Shown here one piece after another: positions 1 through 10,755 of a DNA stretch of 64,000 bases (position 1 is the first letter of the stretch; each line of letters begins with the position of its first letter). The translations under genes and the position numbers were made by a program. The stretch covers positions 4,049,031 to 4,113,030 of the forward strand of contig CM034142.1 of the NCBI GenBank assembly GCA_019914995.1, given 5' to 3'. The notes below the pieces were generated by a model. The model ran no database searches. It was not told the origin of the DNA and saw nothing but the letters and a program-made list of their open reading frames with translations. Origin of the DNA: Acanthochlamys bracteata. Its lineage: Eukaryota; Streptophyta; Magnoliopsida; Pandanales; Velloziaceae.

Positions 1-2640
1 GATAATGGTATTGGTGTAGCCATCTAACTTGGGTCCTTTAAATGTCTTAAGATATAAGCTATGAACTTGAACAAAATTACTAGCTAGTATCTTGACAAAG
101 AAGATTGTTCAACTGAATATGGTTTGTCCTTCTCACTCAAATGTTCTTATGCTGCGTATATTAACGTGAACTGCCTCTTTACTGAGGACGTGGATGCTTA
201 GGTTGAATAGGACCTTATCAAATCTTTTACAGGGGCTTTTAAAGCTGCCATGCTTGTTAGTGTATGAAGCTTCCATGCTTTGGTGTAGGACTGAGTGGTG
301 GCTATGGAAGTTGGCACTAGTGGTCATCTACTTGGAAGAATACTTTCTGTAACTTCCTTTTTCGACATGAGTGTTTTTCAGCGTTGTATTAGCTAGAACA
401 TTTTAAACAAAGTGTTTCCTTTGATTTTCAAGAAATTTGCGATTGCTTATTTATACGAGCATCGTGCTTGAGCAATTCCTTTTATTGGTATGACTGAGTT
501 GCTATCGCATAATTCCTTGCAGCTGCAGTTTTTGCTGCCTGTTATCAACTTCTCTTCAGCGCGTGCTGATCAATATCTGAATCTTGGAGTTCACTATTTC
601 CTTATCCTTCATTCTTTTGCACATCTAGGTAGGTATTAGTATGAAAAGGCAAATTCTGATTCAAGAACATTCTCTCTTTACATCCCAATTGATCGAACAT
701 ACTCTCTTTACATCCCAATTGATCGCAAATTAGTTTGGCAGGATTGTGAAGATTTTTACAGCAGGTTCAAATTAATTTTATCTTAATTCGATTGCTGACG
801 CCAGATTGTCTTATTCAGAAAAATTAATGACATGAAAAGGCTATCTTGATGCCCTTTTTGTCCAGGTTCCAGTTACTTGTTAGAATGAATGTGCAGAAAG
901 GTTACGACTGCTTTTGGAATTTTCTTATAAAGGAAGGTATCATCCTGTCTTTATTTCTTCTTTACTGTTTACACTTTGTCGAGTTATTATTAGTACTGTA
1001 GAAATATGGTTAAAGATGTTGACGTTGTGAGTTTTTGTAGCCAATGAGTTTTTAGTTGTTATTTGCATGGATGATCAGGGACACTGTACTTTGGTTTTGT
1101 TTGGCATCTCCTTGCTTACTTTAAAAGATGGCAAATGGTTGTTTTAAAAGGGATACATTGACTGTTTATGTCTTAATCATTCATCTAAATGAAAAGTGCT
1201 TCTCCCTATTGTGATAATTCTGATGAAGATATTTCAAGCTCCATGAAGAGTGCTATTAGGTTGGCAAGAACTTTGCAATTGCCTATCTAAACAAGAGTAT
1301 TTGGTTAAGTTATTCCTTTATTTGATATAACACGGTTGAGTAGATATGTTCTGCAGCTGCATGTAGTGCTGCTTGCTTCTTGACATTTAGTGTAGGCCAT
1401 CAATCTTTTAGTTATTCTCCTGCTTAGCTAAGTTACCTACTCTTTTGAATCCACTTGTTGCTGCTTACTTTGTCTGAATGTTGATTGTTGCCCTGTCTTT
1501 GTTTTCATTTCAGGTTATCAAAACCATAAAAATGCTAGTTGGAGTGCTAACTGTTGCACTGTAAAGAATTGATCAAAAGCAGTTGTTCTCTTGCTTAGCT
1601 TGGTCGCGTGCATCGTTTGGTGTTGCATTACTTTTTTAGTTCTCTTTCATGCTCATTGGTTCTACTTACTGTTCATTTTAGATCGGAACACCTGACAAAG
1701 GACTATTTGAGCTTCAATGTTTAAGGAAGCAGTTCCTCCCTGACATTTCTGGAGAAGAATGCACGTGTTACATCTAATCAATCTGATCATGAATGCATGT
1801 GTTAAATCTAATCAATCTGACCATGCTTTGTTTTGGATGGGTTTCTTTTTCTTGCCTGTTCTGAAGTCTCCACCATTTTGACTTAAGATTTTTGGGAGGG
1901 TGGCTGTATCAATGTTCCATGTGAGTGATTTTTGTAATCCAATTAGATGTAGTCCTTTTTGTGATAATACTTATCTCCATTTGGGAAGAGCTTTGTGACG
2001 TTTCTGTGTTCTGACAGTTAATTTCTTGGTTTCTATTGTTGATGAATTTGTTAGATTATCTAGAGGACCATCTACCTTGTTGAAGTAAAGTTGGATATAC
2101 ACTTGCGTGACTGAACGAATACATCTACAACATCTGTTGAAGTTGCATGGTCTCTCAAGGTAATCTCAAGGTACGTGCCATCCCATGCAAATTCATTATA
2201 CTTAATTTGTTTACTCAACTAACCCATTGCTGAGAATGTAGAAACTTTGCTGATGGCTGGCTCTAACTTTGCACAAGTGATGGGTTGCTTTCTTTAGTTG
2301 GAATATTTTATGCACCTTCGAAGATTGTATCTTAATGCAAATTCTTTTGCCAATATTTGGACTTTGGTAATTGATATCTACATGTATTGGCATGTTCAGA
2401 AGATTCTTTTGCCATGTGAAGGTGCTTGGTTGAAAAATGTTAATTGGAAATGGAGTACTATTTCTGGTGATAAAGATTGTAATAATGCGTTTCAATTATT
2501 AAATTCAATGTGTGAGCTTATCATATAAATATGTTATGAAATTCGAAATCGTCTTGCTCGTCTTTGTTGACTTTAGTAGGACATTAGCCGAACTATATTC
2601 AAGGTATTCAGTATGAAGATCTTTTTTCTCTACCATTGGA
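1..2640. repeat. Host non-coding repeat block, copy A
   Basis: No convincing coding region. The stretch shares long imperfect matches with two later stretches. The word GTTGGAGTGCTAACT with its flanks near 1540 recurs near 14555 and 16405. A 300-bp run starting near 1875 recurs near 14605. The run with GTGATGGGTTGCT near 2276 recurs near 7360 and 15543. The order of shared segments fits an old tandem duplication later broken by transposons. It may derive from the 3' or intronic part of a duplicated gene lying to the left, but no reading frame supports this. Confidence 0.55.
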
Positions 2641-2649
2641 TATTAAGTA

Positions 2650-2945
2650 CCATGAGTTGACAATATTTTGATAAAATTTTAGCTCGATCGGCATACGAAC
2701 GACCTCCATCGAACTATTGATCATAATGACATAAAAAGTTAAAACTGACAAAATATTTATATTTTGTTTGTGTCAATTGATAAAAAGTTTTGATGGAGGT
2801 TAGTTCGTATTCTGATTGAATTGAAATTTTTTTTATTAACATGTTCTTAACACAAGGTTCTTCAAATCCAACGGTGAAGATTGGATTTGGAGTTTTGGAG
2901 ATCTCGTCAGCCACTTTTGGTCGGCATTTGTACATGTGTCTTTAA
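2650..2945. mobile_element. Degenerate palindromic (fold-back) element
   Basis: The two halves are imperfect reverse complements around about 2765. The left half has CGAACGACCTCCATCGAACT and the right half has GATGGAGGTTAGTTCG. The right arm (GAAGATTGGATTTGGAG, then CCACTTTTGGTCGGCA) matches the outer arm of the better-preserved element at 43184-43589, so it is the same family. The left arm is truncated. No coding capacity. Confidence 0.55.
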
Positions 2946-3299
2946 GGATGGAATGTGTCTCTATTCTAATTGGGGACGATAAGTGGATCATAATCTTATC
3001 TGAGTCATCAGTCTTTCTTACTTTCTTAAGCTTCTGTGATAATTTGTGTGATACATGCAACATTACCTGCTATCCCTTTTCGGTTTCAACTTCTTCATAA
3101 TCAATCGATTGAAAACCATCTGACATTGAGTAGTTCTCAATAGCTCCGACTTCCTATGGTCATATTGGTGCAACATCATATTTGTTCTATATTTGTTAAT
3201 CCTTTTCATCTACTTTTTAAGAACAAATTGATCTGTGAGCTCTACATCACAACTCTGAAAAACTTTCATAAAGTTCTCATAAGAAATTTTCAAAAATTC

Positions 3300-4701
3300 A
3301 AAAAGTTAGCTTCATAGCTACCTTTCTTTGTGGTTAAATTGAACTTCTCCCTTCACTTGCGATGATCGCTTTCAATTCGAGACTTATAAGCCACACAACC
3401 ATCACTACTTTTTTTATAATAATGTAAAACATTCAAGTTGAGCTTTCTCAAATTCTTTTTTGAACCTATCGTACACATTTCTGGTATATATTTTTGCTGC
3501 ACTTTTCAAAAGAAATGAACTATTATCGACTATGTAGTAAGAGTGTTTACTAGTATAATCCTTTTTTTCTCTTTCAAAAACACTTATCATTCCTCAATAC
3601 AAATTTTCAAAGAGTGGTAGTTGGTTGAAAAAAATTCTTATACATAATATTCATACCTTCGGCACGCGAAGCAGTGTTCACGCCGGCATAAAAGGTATTC
3701 ATGTGATAAACTGGTGTCCATTTGTCTCGAATTTAATATATTTTCTTGAGCCATTCATTATTTTGTAATCCATATGCACACATCAATTCTTCCAACCTCG
3801 TTTCAAATGTGTTAGAAAAATAAGTTTTCCGAATACAAGACTTAATATCTTCTTAAATTTTGACTTCTTTGAAATAAATATGTGAAAATTTTTGGGTAAA
3901 TTTTTTCATAATATGCCACAAGCAAAATATATGTCTTGTAGATGGGAATACTTTTGCGACAACTATAGTTATAGTTCATCTTGATATGTCATGATAAATA
4001 TGGGGCGTAACTATCCATAACTACAAGTCAATGTCTCAAAAAGCTATTGAAATGATTTCTCTATCTTATACAAAAGTAATGCGTAGCCAAACTGAATTGA
4101 CTACATATGGTGGTTAATTCCAGTAAATGGAGAAAATGACATATCATATACATTCTTGCGGTAGGATGTATCAAAGAACACAACGTCACCAAAATACTAA
4201 TACTGAGTACGTGACTGACCATCTACCTAGAATAAATTTGTTGTCCTTTCTTCGCTATCAATTTGTATTGCATAAAAAAAAGTTTGGATCTTCTACATTT
4301 TTCTTCTTAAAATAATTAAGCATTGCAGTAGCATCACCGTTAATAAATTTCTTATACTCCTTCGATCGTCACAAATGATTCAAACAATCTCTATCATCAA
4401 AACCATTTCATGGTCCGTCAAGTATATCAACGACTTTATTTACCGGCAAGCCTTCATTCAATGAGTCAATCAAACTCTTAACTGTAGCAGGTAAATCTTT
4501 ACATATAGGCATACACATTTTTTTTGTAGGGCTAACAAGATCATGATTGTGATTGCCTTCGTAACCTACCATTTTTCATAATCCAAAACCTTTTTTCTTT
4601 ATCCTTACGTTTGCAGGACACCAATATTTCACTGTGTATCGTATTTCTTCTCTTTTTTCCTTCTTTCTGAGATCCCTTGTATGTGTTTTGTGATCTGACA
4701 T
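3300..4701 (-). pseudogene. FAR1/FHY3-type MULE transposase, pseudogene
   Basis: Read on the minus strand with several frame changes, this stretch gives the order typical of FAR1-related proteins of the MULE superfamily. A FAR1 DNA-binding end (GYEGNHNHDLVSPTKK) lies near 4540-4580. The MULE transposase core (GDVVFFDTSYRKN) is at about 4158-4193, followed by SPFTGINHH and then QFGYALLLYKIEKSF. FPSTRHIFCLWHIMKK follows near 3930. A TFETRLEELMCAYGL / NTASRAEGMN segment lies near 3650-3800. The Asp in the FDT motif is kept. Stops and frameshifts (for example between SPFTGINHH and QSIQFG) mean no intact protein. FAR1-type proteins are both host transcription factors and Jittery-like transposases; decay and a transposon-rich setting favour a dead transposon. 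The start is taken at the ATG at 4701. Confidence 0.75.
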
Positions 4702-6271
4702 ACACTCACTTCAATTGACTACAAAAACGGTCACATATCATTTTGGATACACTCACTTCAATTGAGTTAAAAATTCTTTTATGATTAGTCCGAGTAACAA
4801 CGCTAAATCTTGATACTTTTTCATAATTTATATAAAATTATTTTCTAACTTCGAGGCTCTTAAAAGTCATCCCTAAATATGGCGTTACAGGAGAAGTAGA
4901 GGAGTTATGAAAACTATATATTCGAAGGAAAAAAATTAAAATCAAATGTTAGTTGTGTTTTGGTTTTTGTGAATTTTATGCCTTGAATGAGAATACCTAT
5001 TAACTCTTACGCCTTGAAAAAGAGATGAAGAATAGGTAGCTGGTTTTGTTATAAACAGAGAACAAAGAGTTTCTCGCCTAGACCACATACCAGTTTGTTC
5101 TCTTGCCAGAGAAGATAACAGGCAAAATAACCAAATTGCCTTTAGAAATATTGTTCAGCGTGAACGCATTCAACGTATGCTTACTCGGTTATTTTTTACA
5201 ACATACATCACAAATGCAACAATTCATAACTAGAATTCAACAACAATTCACAACAGAAGAAAATTTCATTTGCAACAAGAATTCACAACAACCATAATAT
5301 TTACATTCACAAAGAATAACCGAGTACATTCTAGACATCTTCAACACTCTTTCATAACTAGATTCTTGAGCAAATTGAAAAAAGCGTTACATTTTATAAG
5401 TCGTTCCCAACAAGCTTTACATCCATAAATCTTTGCTCAAGAATAGGTATTCACCCACATAAAAAAAGAAAAAAAAAGAAATGAATCCTGAAAGAAGATC
5501 GTCTTCAACACTCTCTAAGCAAGCAGAAGAGGAACTTAGTAGAAATGAACCTCATATGTAATTAAAAGTAAAATGAGTGTTAGAAAATAGAAGTAAAGAA
5601 CATCATACAATTTTCATTCACATTCAATAGGAGAAGAGAATTTTCCTGCTGTGGAAATTTCTTCAAGAATAGAAAAAGAAATTGATGATGTTAAAAAATT
5701 ATAAAATAATCTTAATGGTAAAATCACAAAACTGCAACAAAAATAGTCTAAAATCTAACTGAAATTCGAATGCCTGTTGGCGCTCAAAAACTCTCTGGCC
5801 ATGACGAAGAACGGGCGACGAATCCTAAAAAATTGAAAGCGTTAGAAGACATAAAAGAAGGATGAAGAGAGGAATTAACGCTTAGTTAGTCCTAATTTCA
5901 ATTATCGACGACGAACGCTGTGCTGGAGACGAATGAAAAGCTAGGAGTTTGAAGCAAAAAAGGATATAGTTTAAGGGTGATTAAAAGAAACGATAAGAGA
6001 TGAGAAGAGCCCACCTGCGGTGGAGGAGAAGAAGGCGCGACCAAGAGAGATCGGACTCGTGGGAGGGAGTGGTGAGCTCACTCCAAACAAGAAAGGAAAG
6101 AATGAACGTGTAAAGACACGTTCGAACTGGTGAGCCGAATTTTCATAAGAGATTATACCCTCGAGCGCGGTTGTTCCAGCAACTCCTTAGCGCATTCGCA
6201 TGGATCGTTGGATTAAGATTCAACGGTCCACAACGCAATCTGTATAGAAACTAAGATCTGCGCCAATCTCA
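4702..6271. other. AT-rich spacer upstream of the MULE remnant
   Basis: No supported gene. It probably includes the non-coding 5' part of the FAR1-like element: 5760-6120 is less AT-rich and resembles a minus-strand leader. I saw no terminal inverted repeat that would fix the element's edge. Confidence 0.3.

Positions 6272-6309
<38 letters not shown>
6272..6309. repeat. (AC)n(TA)n microsatellite
   Basis: About 16 bp of AC dinucleotides followed by about 22 bp of AT/TA. It abuts the left end of the palindromic element at 6310. Confidence 0.9.
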
Positions 6310-6961
6310 GCACTTCCTCCATTATTCAGCACTCCAGCATTCCATACAAATGAAAGGTCAAAATTGCATCAGGAGAGATCACTTCACTTATTGTCTTTCC
6401 TTCTCGTAAACAATAATTGCATTAGAACTATACTTTTATATACAACTTTACGTATTCTCTTTTCTCTTATTATCTTATTCTTTTATTATTTTTAACTTAG
6501 TTCTCTTATTAATTTAATTTTGTTTATTAATCTAATTCTAGTTATCGATCAGATACCGACCAGCAACTGATCGTCTATCAACTTTACCGATCAATAACGA
6601 GTCGGTAACTGATTGATAACTAATAAGTAACTAGAAGATAACTGGTCGACCAGTTACTAATTGGTAGTTAGTCGGTAACTGGTCGATAGTTGATCAGTTA
6701 CTGATCGGTAACTGATCGATAATTGGCCTTAAATTAATTAAACTAAATTAAATTAATAAAATAACTAAGTTAAGAATAATGAAAGAATTATATTACGAAG
6801 AAGAATGAGAATATGTAAAATTGTCATTTACAACACAGTTGTGATGCAATCATTTCTTTCAAGAAAAAAAGATAATAAATAAAGTGATCACTCTAATGCA
6901 ATCCCGACTCATTTGTATGAAATGCAAAAGTGCTGAATAGTAAAGACAGTGCCTATAGTGC
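6310..6961. mobile_element. Long palindromic element set in a TA microsatellite
   Basis: The left arm starts GCACTTCCTCCATTATTCAG. The right arm, reverse complemented, starts GCACTATAGGCACTG and goes on to ATTCAGCAC. The arms match imperfectly over about 220 bp each (for example CATACAAATGA and TTAACTTAGTT in both). The core at 6540-6730 is a cluster of short words such as TAACTGATCGG in both orientations. It includes an 18-bp perfect palindrome at 6639-6656, close to the element midpoint. (TA)n tracts flank both sides. No coding capacity. This fits a fold-back MITE; an insertion site of TA type is inferred. Confidence 0.65.
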
Positions 6962-6983
6962 GTATAATATATATATATATACA
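6962..6983. repeat. (TA)n microsatellite, right side
   Basis: A TA-rich tract directly after the right arm of the palindromic element. It pairs with the tract on the left side. Confidence 0.8.
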
Positions 6984-7289
6984 TATTTAAGGTGAGGTAT
7001 GTGGTAGTAATATTTTAGTAGAATGGATTTCGTGGTAAGTCTTTATTTTGCTCGACTAATTTTGCTCTATATGTAAAACTCGAGTCACCAACAACGTTCC
7101 TTCTCATCATCTTGTCATAAAAGCAAATTTCATGCTTTGTGCAAGGCTTCTACCGGTGGACTTATTATTCACTTAGATCATTTCGCAGGTTAGGAATCAG
7201 AATTTAGTAAGAGCAAGTCTTGAGATTGGATGTATCTTTTAACAATATCGACTTCCTCTTCAAGAACTTCATATTGTTAGCTTATATAG

Positions 7290-7756
7290 ATACTTGTTTT
7301 GTTGCCAAGCGTTGTTAGGAAACTATGTTGATGGCCGGTCCCAACTTTGCACAGGAAAGTGATGGGTTGCTCTCGCTGGTTGGAATTGTATATTTAATGC
7401 CCCTTCTTTAGATTTTATCTTGATGTAAATTCTCTTGCCAATATATGCACTTTGTAGTGAATCTACATTTTATTGTAGGTTCTAAGATTTCCTTGTCAAG
7501 TGAAGCTGTTTGCCTGGAACAATGTCTATTGATAATGGAATACTCTTTTCGAGGATAAAGATTGTTCAGTAACCCATTCAATTATTATGCACAATTCCTA
7601 ATCTTATTATACTAATATCTTTTGAAAATTGAAATTGTTTTGCTTGCCTTTCTTGACTATAGTTTAGCAGGATTGTAGATTATCTATAGGAATCATGCTC
7701 TGGAAACCATATCTATCATGGTCCTCCATGTTAAGAATTTTCTTTTCAGGTTATTC
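7290..7756. repeat. Host non-coding repeat block, copy B (left part)
   Basis: Matches copy A near 2222-2600 and copy C near 15513-15850 (GTGATGGGTTGCT and following sequence). The block is cut at 7757 by the Ty3/gypsy element and resumes after about 13176, where it aligns with copy C (TTTACTATCA and flanks). Confidence 0.55.
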
Positions 7757-8171
7757 TGTCAAGACCCAAAACTAGACCCTAACCGGTACTGTACTAAGAG
7801 CTCAGATAATGCCCAAATTCGGTTCAATCCAGTAAGCCTGACCCAAAATTAAATAAAACTAACTTGCCAATATTTAAGAAAATTTCGACATGATCTTCAC
7901 TAAAAACTCAATAAGAAAAACCTGTGCAAGTAATAATAATTATACGTATCACCAAAAAATCCAAAACAAGAAAATCGACTAGTATAAAAATCATTTTACA
8001 CACAAAATACCACTAGTGGCTACCGGTAGCCATAACACCTATTACAATCCAAAACAAATACCATCGCAATACTACATACAATAAAATACAAGAAAAGTCA
8101 ATGCCCTTCGAGAATTACAGAGCTAACTACATGCCAAAAGATTTATAGAATACCTTCCGTATGCTCTCGGC
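7757..8171 (-). repeat. Truncated 3' LTR of the gypsy element
   Basis: Starts TGTCAAGACCC and matches the first 415 bp or so of the LTR starting at 10756, up to GCTCTCGG. It then runs straight into reverse-transcriptase coding sequence. One deletion therefore removed the rest of the LTR, the PPT, integrase and RNase H. Confidence 0.8.
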
Positions 8172-9071
8172 CCAAGTCAACCATGCTTTTAATTTTTGGA
8201 AGCTCTCCTCACACTTATCGCTCCAAAGAAACTTTACTCCCTTACGAGTCAAACCAATAAAGGGTGTTGCTATTTTGGAGAAATCCTGAACAAATCTTTT
8301 AAAATATCCAGCTAATCCAAGAAAGCTACGAACTTCAGCGACATTCTTTGGTCTAGTCCAGTTCTTTATAGCCTCTATTTTCTGTGGGTCCACACTAATC
8401 CCTGATCTTGAAAAAACATGCCCTAAAAAGGTAATACGATCTAGCCAAAACTCACACTTAGATAGCTTAGCATACAATTCTTTCTCCTTCAATGTTTGCA
8501 ATACAATCCGTAAATGCGCAGCATGCTCCTTCTTACTCTTGGAGTAAACCAATACATCATCGATAAAAATAACCACGAACCTATCTAGGTATGGCTTGAA
8601 CACCCTATTCATAAGGTCCATAAAAGCTGCAAGAGCATTAATTAACCCTAAGGACATCACAAAAAATTTATAATGCCCATATCTAGTTCTAAATGCTGTC
8701 TTTGTTATGTCTTCTCCCCTCACCTTCAACTGGTAGTACCCCGAGCGAAGATCGATCTTCGAGAAGCAACATGCTCCCTCAAGCTGATCAAATAAATCGT
8801 CTATCCAAGGCAGAGGGTACTAATTTTGAACCATTATCTTGTTTAGCTGTCTATAATCAATGCACATTCTAAGGGATCCGTCCTTCTTCCGCACAAATAA
8901 GACAGGTGCACCCCAAGGAGACACGTTAGGGCGAATAAAACCCTTCTCTAAAAGATGCTCAAGCTGACTCTTCAATTCCTTCAATTCAGTATAAGACATA
9001 CGGTACGAAGACACGTGACACGTAAGAGTGTGTTGAACCAGAATCGAACAACGTATTTGCTCTTTCACCAA
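8172..9071 (-). pseudogene. Gypsy reverse transcriptase, truncated
   Basis: One reading frame covers the RT domain with a single in-frame TAG at 8820-8822. Visible motifs in order are [20 protein letters not shown], then [15 protein letters not shown]. After the stop come [39 protein letters not shown] and the catalytic [33 protein letters not shown], the connection to RNase H, comes last. F at the first position of the xxDD box is normal for Ty3/gypsy. The frame ends by running into LTR sequence after KLKAWL, so RNase H is absent. It encodes no working polymerase. Confidence 0.9.
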
Positions 9072-9200
9072 GAATCATCACGATGCCTAAAACGTCAAAG
9101 CCACGAATTTCTAACACCTATAGCATGATATAAGATCTAATCCCCTATGCTTACATAATCAGATAAACCACATTACGCATGCCATATAGAAAGCATTAAC

Positions 9201-10644
9201 TTATAAAACGAATAAAAATATACCAGTCACCACAGCATTCGATGCCTGTGCATCCTGACGAGTCATACCGCACAACGCAGCTACTACAGGTGAAGTCGCA
9301 TCAAGTGTACTAACGGATTGTGTCGAAATGTGTCCTCCTCTATAAGCTCCACGACCACCACGAATCTGATGACCTCGCCCAAACCCTTGGGCGCGGCCGC
9401 CTCGCCCTTGTCCACCTCCATAAGGAGCACGCTGACCTAAGGGCTGTGCAGCGATATGCGCAGGTGCTGGAAGAGCCGGCGGGAGTAAGGGTCCTCTACT
9501 GTGTCCTTCTTGTACCACAGCATAAGGGCACTCATACTTATGATGGCCTTCTAAACCACAGTTAAAAGAACCAGTACGTGAGAGAGGACAAGGTGCAAAA
9601 TGATGACGTCCACAATCTCTACAATACGGCACTCTATGAACCTGTATCTGCCCTTGAACTTCTCTCTGGCTTTGTTTCTGTCCATGTCTCTGGCCCTGTC
9701 TTCCTCTATTTGAAGTAGCACGACTAGGATGCCCACCTATTCTCAACCTCTTAGGTTCCATTTCACCTCGAGCTATAAGCCCAGCCTCTGTCTTAACAGC
9801 AGCATCAAAAGTCTGTGCAACTGTCTCTAAAGAAGAGCCACAAAGACCAAAAATAATTCGCAGTTCAAGCCCTTTATAAAACGACGAATCTTCTCCTTCT
9901 CCGTATTAAACAAGTGAGGCGCATAGGGTATGCATCTGTTGAACTCCTGAATGTACTCCCAAACAGGCATGTCCAACTGTTGTACGTCCTTCGCATACTC
10001 AATCCTACTGTCCCTCAAACTAATAAGAAGGAACCTGTCGAGAAATAACTCCTAAAACTTAGTCCATGTCATAGGGCCCGCACTTGCTGCTCTAGAATTC
10101 ATGACTGTATCATACCAGGATTGGGCTAAGCCTTTCAATCAGTATACAGCAAATTTTAGCATCCTCTCAGGGGAGTAGTGTAGCACATCCTTGATTTTAC
10201 GTAGTTTGGCGAGAACTATCTCAGAATCCTCATAGTGTTCTTCGTAAAACTCAGGCGGGTTCTGCTTCATAAACATCCTAATGGACACCTGTTGAGGAAT
10301 AGTGACTGAACCTCCCAGAACACCCTGAGTATCACCTGAAACAGTCACCATCACTGAAGTCTACTGTTCTTGAACAACCGGTGCACTAACCTCGGGCATT
10401 GGAGGATCTGGTACAGTAAAAACTGTAGGTCCACTAGGTTTATCACATAAGGTTGTTGTCTGAGCCAAAGCTGCTGACACTAATGCTGAACTACACGCAT
10501 CATCTCCTCACAAAAAGCATCCATCTCAGCTCTCAACTCAACTATAGAACCTCCATTACTACGACGCGTAGAAGTGCGTCCTCAAGCCCCCACAGTAACC
10601 CCGGGACTTGTGGACGAACTTCCTCATCTACGCTTAGGCGGCAT
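9201..10644 (-). pseudogene. Gypsy gag polyprotein, broken
   Basis: The likely start is the ATG at 10644 (MPPKRR). In-frame TGA codons lie where CGA (Arg) is expected, both after MPPKRR and further on, so C-to-T change at CpG is likely. Retrotransposon-gag sequence is seen at 10139-10354 (NPPEFYEEHYEDSE) and 9827-10018 (VWEYIQEFNRCIPYAPHL). The C-terminal part (9201-9761) is Arg/Gly/Gln rich with CRDCGRHHFAPC and a knuckle-like FNCGLEGHHKYEC whose first Cys has become Ser. It ends RQDAQASNAVVTG, normally just before the aspartic protease. The protease itself is missing: only about 130 bp separates this from RT. Confidence 0.8.
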
Positions 10645-10740
10645 CGTAAATCCTATATAAAATTCTATTGTTAAAACGAAACAAATCGAAGTATACAAAT
10701 GCAATTAACCTAAGCTCTGTAACCTCTTAAGACCGACTTA

Positions 10741-10752
10741 GCTCTAATACCA
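10741..10752 (-). other. Primer binding site, initiator tRNA-Met
   Basis: On the minus strand TGGTATTAGAGC lies three bases inside the 5' LTR edge. It matches the usual tRNA-iMet PBS TGGTATCAGAGC except for one C-to-T change. Confidence 0.8.
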
Positions 10753-10755
10753 TAT

